This document shows positions 60,871-64,000 of a stretch of 64,000 nt of DNA, piece after piece. The notes beneath the pieces were generated by a model. The model worked only from the letters and a program-made list of their open reading frames with translations. It had not been told where the DNA came from and made no database searches. Within the stretch, counting starts at the first letter, position 1; every line of letters starts with the position of its first letter. The position numbers and the translations under genes are program-made. The stretch covers positions 117,184 through 181,183 of the forward strand of contig NZ_PVNL01000013.1 in NCBI RefSeq assembly GCF_002994635.1. Reading direction: 5' to 3'. This DNA comes from Enhygromyxa salina. Its GTDB lineage: Bacteria > Myxococcota_A > Polyangia > Nannocystales > Nannocystaceae.

Positions 60871-62274
60871 CCCCAGCTGTGCTCACGTCTGCTGTCCACG
60901 CTCGTGCTGCTCTCGGCATGCGGCTCGCGCGAGCCCGCCGACACCGCTGCCTCAGCGACCGCGGCGGGTGCGATCGCCGACGCGAGTTCGGAGCCCGCGC
61001 CCGCGCCAACACCCCCACCAGCGGCATCGGCTCCGGCTCCGGCTTCCCCCGTGGCGTCCGACAGCGAGCAACCCGGGGCTGTCTACTTCGTGATCAACAC
61101 CAAGGGCCTCGTCAAGCTCGACGAGACTGGCACCACGCTGCTCGCCGACCCCGAGCGCAACATCTCGGACCTGTTCATCGGCCCAGGCGGCGACGTGTTC
61201 GTGCTCGACGCTCACTCGCTGCGCAAGCTCGAGGCCGACGCGCTCGTCGAGGTCGAGCGCTTCGAGCTCGGTCGCGGCGGGCCCGTCAATGCGCTCGCGC
61301 TGGCCCGCGATGGGACCGTGTGGGTCAGCAACAGCGAGGGGATCGGCGCCCGCGTCGACGGTGAGTGGCAGATCACCAGCTTCGAGCAGCTCGGCGTCGA
61401 GCCCAGCGCCGCGCTGGCGATCGCGGCGGACGACACGGTGTGGGTGATCGGTTCGCGGGTCCTGCTGTACCGCGAGGCCGAGCGGTGGGTGCCTGTGGAT
61501 CCGCAGCTGCTGCGCAACCTCCCGCTGTTTCTCAACGCGACCGGCTCGTCGACTGGGCCGGTCAACACCACGACCGGGCACAAGCTCACGCGGCTCGGCA
61601 AGACCTCGCTCGACTCGGTGCTGATCGATCCCAAAGAGGTGATCAGCTACACCGCCGCGCTCGACATCGCGGCCGATGGTCACGCGGGCCTGGCCAGCGG
61701 CGCGTGTGACCTGGTCCGCGTCAACCCCCAGCCACCTACCTCGATCTGGCGATTCTCGGGCACCGACTACGACTGTCAGACTACCGAGGCGATGGCCCTG
61801 GACGCGCGCCATCGGTTTTGGGTGGCCTCGCGCGAGGGGCTGAGCGTCGTCGATGAAGATCGCAGCGTGCACGAATATCCGGCGGGGAGCTTCGTTGAGC
61901 TCGCGGGCCGCGTGAGCCACATGGTCGTGACCGGGCCGGGACCGGTGTTGCCAGCGGTGGGTCCGGTCCAGACCGCGACGTTGACCGCGACGCTGCATGT
62001 CGGGGCTGAGCCTGCCGCGAACGCGTCGGTGGAGCTGTGCCCGACCGTTCGCTTGCATGAGGAAGGTAGCCCGTGCACCGACGCCAAGCGCAGGTACGTG
62101 GGCAAGACCGACGCGAGCGGTCGCCTTCGGGTGCCCGAGGTCGCGATCGGCGACTACAGCGTCGCGCTCGAGCTCGACGGGGCCTGGCGGTGGAGCACGC
62201 CGCCGAGCTTCGCCGCCAAGCTGCGGCCGGGCGAAGCGCACGAGCTCGGGACGATCACCGTGCCTGAGCTCTGA
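60862..62274 (+). CDS. Lipoprotein with propeller-like repeats and C-terminal carboxypeptidase-regulatory-like domain
   Basis: About 470 residues from GTG 60862; no strong ribosome site, so the start is provisional. The signal ends in LVLLSACGS (lipobox LSAC). An Ala/Pro linker (to ~residue 70) precedes a propeller-like region with repeated xxFxxxGxVWVxD elements (FIGPGGDVFVLDAHSLRKLE; ALARDGTVWVSNSEGIG; IAADDTVWVIGSRVLLYREA; ALDARHRFWVASREGLSVVD). The final ~90 residues (LHVGAEPAANASVELCPTVR, GKTDASGRLRVPEVAIGDYS) fit a carboxypeptidase regulatory-like beta sandwich. Surface role likely; ligand unknown. Confidence 0.8.
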   Translation: MTSPQLCSRLLSTLVLLSACGSREPADTAASATAAGAIADASSEPAPAPTPPPAASAPAPASPVASDSEQPGAVYFVINTKGLVKLDETGTTLLADPERNISDLFIGPGGDVFVLDAHSLRKLEADALVEVERFELGRGGPVNALALARDGTVWVSNSEGIGARVDGEWQITSFEQLGVEPSAALAIAADDTVWVIGSRVLLYREAERWVPVDPQLLRNLPLFLNATGSSTGPVNTTTGHKLTRLGKTSLDSVLIDPKEVISYTAALDIAADGHAGLASGACDLVRVNPQPPTSIWRFSGTDYDCQTTEAMALDARHRFWVASREGLSVVDEDRSVHEYPAGSFVELAGRVSHMVVTGPGPVLPAVGPVQTATLTATLHVGAEPAANASVELCPTVRLHEEGSPCTDAKRRYVGKTDASGRLRVPEVAIGDYSVALELDGAWRWSTPPSFAAKLRPGEAHELGTITVPEL

Positions 62275-62415
62275 GCTGGTGCGGAGGCCTCGAGGTTGGA
62301 CAGGGGGATCGCCGTCGCGTGAGTCCTGGTCGCGGCGAGGCCGGGTGGGCCGCTAACGGCTCACAGGGGCCAAAATTCTGGCATTCGTGGCGGGCCTACG
62401 GGCGCAGCGCGGAAC

Positions 62416-63258
62416 ATGGTAGGTCCACCCGACATGGCCCAGCCCGGCAGCGACACCCCCAACATCGCCGTCTTCGCCGACTACGAGAACGTCGCGCTTG
62501 GTGCCCGCGACGCGAAGTTCGATAAGTTCGACATCAACCTGGTGCTCGAGCGGCTGCTCGAGCGTGGCAACGTGGTCGTGCGCAAGGCGTACTGCGACTG
62601 GAGCCGGTACAAGAGCGATCGCGTCGCGCTGCACGAGCGCAGCTTCGAGCTCGTCGAGGTCCCGCACGTGAAGCTGGCCGGGAAGAACTCTGCCGACATT
62701 CGGATGGTGGTTGACGCGCTGGACCTCGCGCACACCAAGCGGCATGTTGGGGTGTTCGCGTTGATCACGGGGGACAGTGATTTTTCGCCGCTGGTTAGTA
62801 AGCTGCGAGAGAATAATAAGGCTGTGATCGGGATCGGCGTGCGGCAGTCGACTAGCGATCTGCTGGTCGAGAACTGCGATGAGTTTATTTACTATGATGA
62901 TTTGATCCGTGAGCACAAGCCCAAGCGGCCGCGCGCGAAGGTTGAGAAGCGAGAGCCGAAGGCGACCGGGAATGGTGGGAGTGGGGGTGGTAAGTCTGAG
63001 GGGCAGCGTAAGGCTGAGGCGATTGAGCTGACGTTGGATACTGTTGAGGCTATGTTTCGGGATCGGTCTGGGACGCTTTGGGGGTCTATGGTCAAGCAGG
63101 CGATTCAGCGGAAGCGGCCTAACTTTTCGGAGAGTTATCATGGGTATCGGAGTTTTAATCAGTTGCTTGAAGATGCGGAGCAGCGGGAGTTGTTGGTGCT
63201 GCAGAAGGATGAGAAGTCTGGGGGGTATATTATTGTGGAGCTTGGTGCGAAGGCGTGA
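62416..63258 (+). CDS. NYN-domain RNase-like protein with OST-HTH/LOTUS-like tail
   Basis: 280 residues. The N-terminal NYN (PIN-like) nuclease domain (to about residue 165) has the conserved acidic residues in AVFADYENVAL, SADIRMVVDALDLA and LITGDSDFSPLV, plus the family ending AVIGIGVRQSTSDLLVENCD and EFIYYDDL. A Lys/Arg/Gly-rich linker precedes a C-terminal ~70-residue OST-HTH/LOTUS-like domain (GTLWGSMVKQAIQRKRPNFS, YHGYRSFNQLLEDAEQRELL). Such proteins bind or cut RNA (Marf1/LabA relatives). From about 62780 onward codon use changes: C-ending codons give way to G- and T-ending ones. Start could be ATG 62416 or the in-frame ATG at 62434. Confidence 0.88.
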   Translation: MVGPPDMAQPGSDTPNIAVFADYENVALGARDAKFDKFDINLVLERLLERGNVVVRKAYCDWSRYKSDRVALHERSFELVEVPHVKLAGKNSADIRMVVDALDLAHTKRHVGVFALITGDSDFSPLVSKLRENNKAVIGIGVRQSTSDLLVENCDEFIYYDDLIREHKPKRPRAKVEKREPKATGNGGSGGGKSEGQRKAEAIELTLDTVEAMFRDRSGTLWGSMVKQAIQRKRPNFSESYHGYRSFNQLLEDAEQRELLVLQKDEKSGGYIIVELGAKA

Positions 63259-63278
63259 TCTGAGGACTGGGGATCCGG

Positions 63279-63512
63279 GGCGATCCGGACTGGGCGGAGG
63301 CGATCCGGACTGGGGAGGACTGGGGGGCGATCCGGACTGGGGGCGATCCGGACTGGGAGTCTTTTCGGACCCACCCGTCACCGAGAGGCGATCCGGACTG
63401 GGAGTCTTTTCGGACCCACCCGTCACCGAGAGGCCTGAGACCCTCCGTGGGCGATCCGGACTGGGAGTCTTTTCGGACCCACCCGTCACCGAGAGGCCTG
63501 AGACCCTCCGTG
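63279..63512. repeat. Tandem repeat array between NYN and RAYT-like genes
   Basis: The core GGCGATCCGGACTGGG occurs six times. The last three copies are part of a longer unit (GATCCGGACTGGGAGTCTTT, then TCGGACCCACCCGTCACCGA), and two of those also carry GGCCTGAGACCCTCCGTG. Unit length therefore grows from ~20 to ~65 bases along the array. It contains the palindrome TCCGGA in each core. There are no constant spacers of the CRISPR type. It adjoins the tail of a RAYT-like transposase. Confidence 0.8.
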
Positions 63513-63665
63513 AAGCCGCCAGAGTCGCACTTTCGCGCCAATCTTCGGCGCGCGGAGCCAAAAAATCCACCTCGCGCACGCCGCAGCACCCACTCTCGCC
63601 CCCGAAACCAATACAAACCCCCAGGATTGCCTCGAGCAACCCCGGCATCGCCGATCTCCACACGC

Positions 63666-64000
63666 TCACAACGGCGAACGCTGCTCGCCCGCGACCGTGA
63701 CCGCCGCGAACCGACGCAACCAATACGTCCCTGCCGGAAACACCGCGGGTTTCCCGGCCAGCCACAAGGCCCGCGCCTCCGCGTACTCGCGCTCCCACGC
63801 CCGGTCTCGCTGCAGCTGCGCCAAGCGCTGCCACTTCGACGACGCGGCGACCTTCGGCGTGACATTGAACCGTTCTTCGAAGCTAACCGCAGCTTCGTTC
63901 CAGGCTTGCTTCGCAACCTTGCGCGCCCCCTTGAACTGGCGCCCCTTGGCGCGAAGCGCACTCTGAAACTCGCGCTCCTTCTCCCGCACCACCGCCGCGA
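63666..64000 (-). CDS. REP-associated (RAYT-like) transposase, C-terminal part
   Basis: Open to the right edge of the window and ending at 63666, about 111 visible residues. The visible sequence is basic and helical (RAKGRQFKGARKVAKQAWNE). It continues with RFNVTPKVAASSKWQRLAQL, REYAEARALWLAGKPAVFPA and GTYWLRRFAAVTVAG. The NxxPxVAxxxKW...FPxGTYxLRRFxxV pattern is the typical C-terminus of myxobacterial IS200-like/RAYT Tyr transposases. The catalytic His-hydrophobe-His and Tyr residues would lie beyond the window. A tandem repeat array sits 154 bases downstream. Confidence 0.65.
   Translation of the reverse strand, partial: AAVVREKEREFQSALRAKGRQFKGARKVAKQAWNEAAVSFEERFNVTPKVAASSKWQRLAQLQRDRAWEREYAEARALWLAGKPAVFPAGTYWLRRFAAVTVAGEQRSPL

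Noticed and set aside
63279..63512. CRISPR array
   Set aside because: Unit length varies from about 20 to 65 bases, the 'spacers' are themselves repeated, and no cas gene is near.

Overview
The window reads as GC-rich chromosomal DNA of a myxobacterium, most likely of the Nannocystis/Plesiocystis/Enhygromyxa group (inference). The signs are lipoproteins whose lipobox is followed by long Gly-Asp spacers, two proteins built of the myxobacterial Cys-rich repeat (CGDGxxxxxExCDDGN), a DUF1592/DUF1552 pair, a C-terminal MYXO-CTERM-like anchor and almost uniform G/C-ending codons. I saw no rRNA, tRNA, CRISPR array or complete insertion sequence.

Layout. 1-5 kb: a DsbA-like lipoprotein cut by the window edge, a Cys-rich repeat lipoprotein with a clear terminator, a secreted protein with ricin-like repeats, a 23-codon gene with its own ribosome site and strong terminator, and a membrane protein. 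5-13 kb: an HSP90-like/membrane protein, then decaying genes (HPP-family protein, fatty acyl-AMP ligase, LysR regulator, DUF4345 protein) interleaved with an intact FG-GAP lipoprotein, a 3'-altered oxidoreductase and a Kef-type antiporter. 13-20 kb: metallopeptidase-like lipoprotein, leucine-rich-repeat protein, DUF1592-DUF1552 operon. 20.7-30.2 kb: a tightly packed eight-gene operon (TetR, SDR, acyl-CoA carboxylase beta, two near-identical acyl-CoA dehydrogenases, enoyl-CoA hydratase, biotin carboxylase alpha, BKACE/DUF849). It follows the gene order of the Pseudomonas acyclic-terpene (atu) pathway and has a perfect palindrome upstream of the regulator. 30.3-31.9 kb: a two-gene DUF4365 nuclease-like unit. 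32-38 kb: class D beta-lactamase, Cys-rich/DUF1554 lipoprotein, a large lipoprotein, an IS91-like transposase remnant, an ArsR-SRPBCC pair and a partial duplication of the lipoprotein's 5' end. 38-44 kb: flavin monooxygenase and a Tat-exported aldehyde oxidoreductase operon (paoA-paoC-paoB order) with a small Cys-rich protein. 44-52 kb: ion channel, RND efflux pair, MORN+LRR protein and a downstream gene that appears to start at CTG. 52-64 kb: fused gene fragments, more surface lipoproteins, a GT-C glycosyltransferase, DUF1415, a choice-of-anchor I-type lipoprotein, an amine-oxidase fragment, an NYN-domain RNase-like protein, a tandem repeat and the tail of a REP-associated (RAYT-like) transposase.

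Themes. Secreted and lipid-anchored proteins dominate, consistent with a predatory or surface-active lifestyle. Catabolic modules (atu-like operon, Pao-like oxidoreductase, flavin monooxygenase) sit among them. Many short gene remnants show active gene loss and rearrangement. All assignments come from reading motifs by eye; no database search was run.
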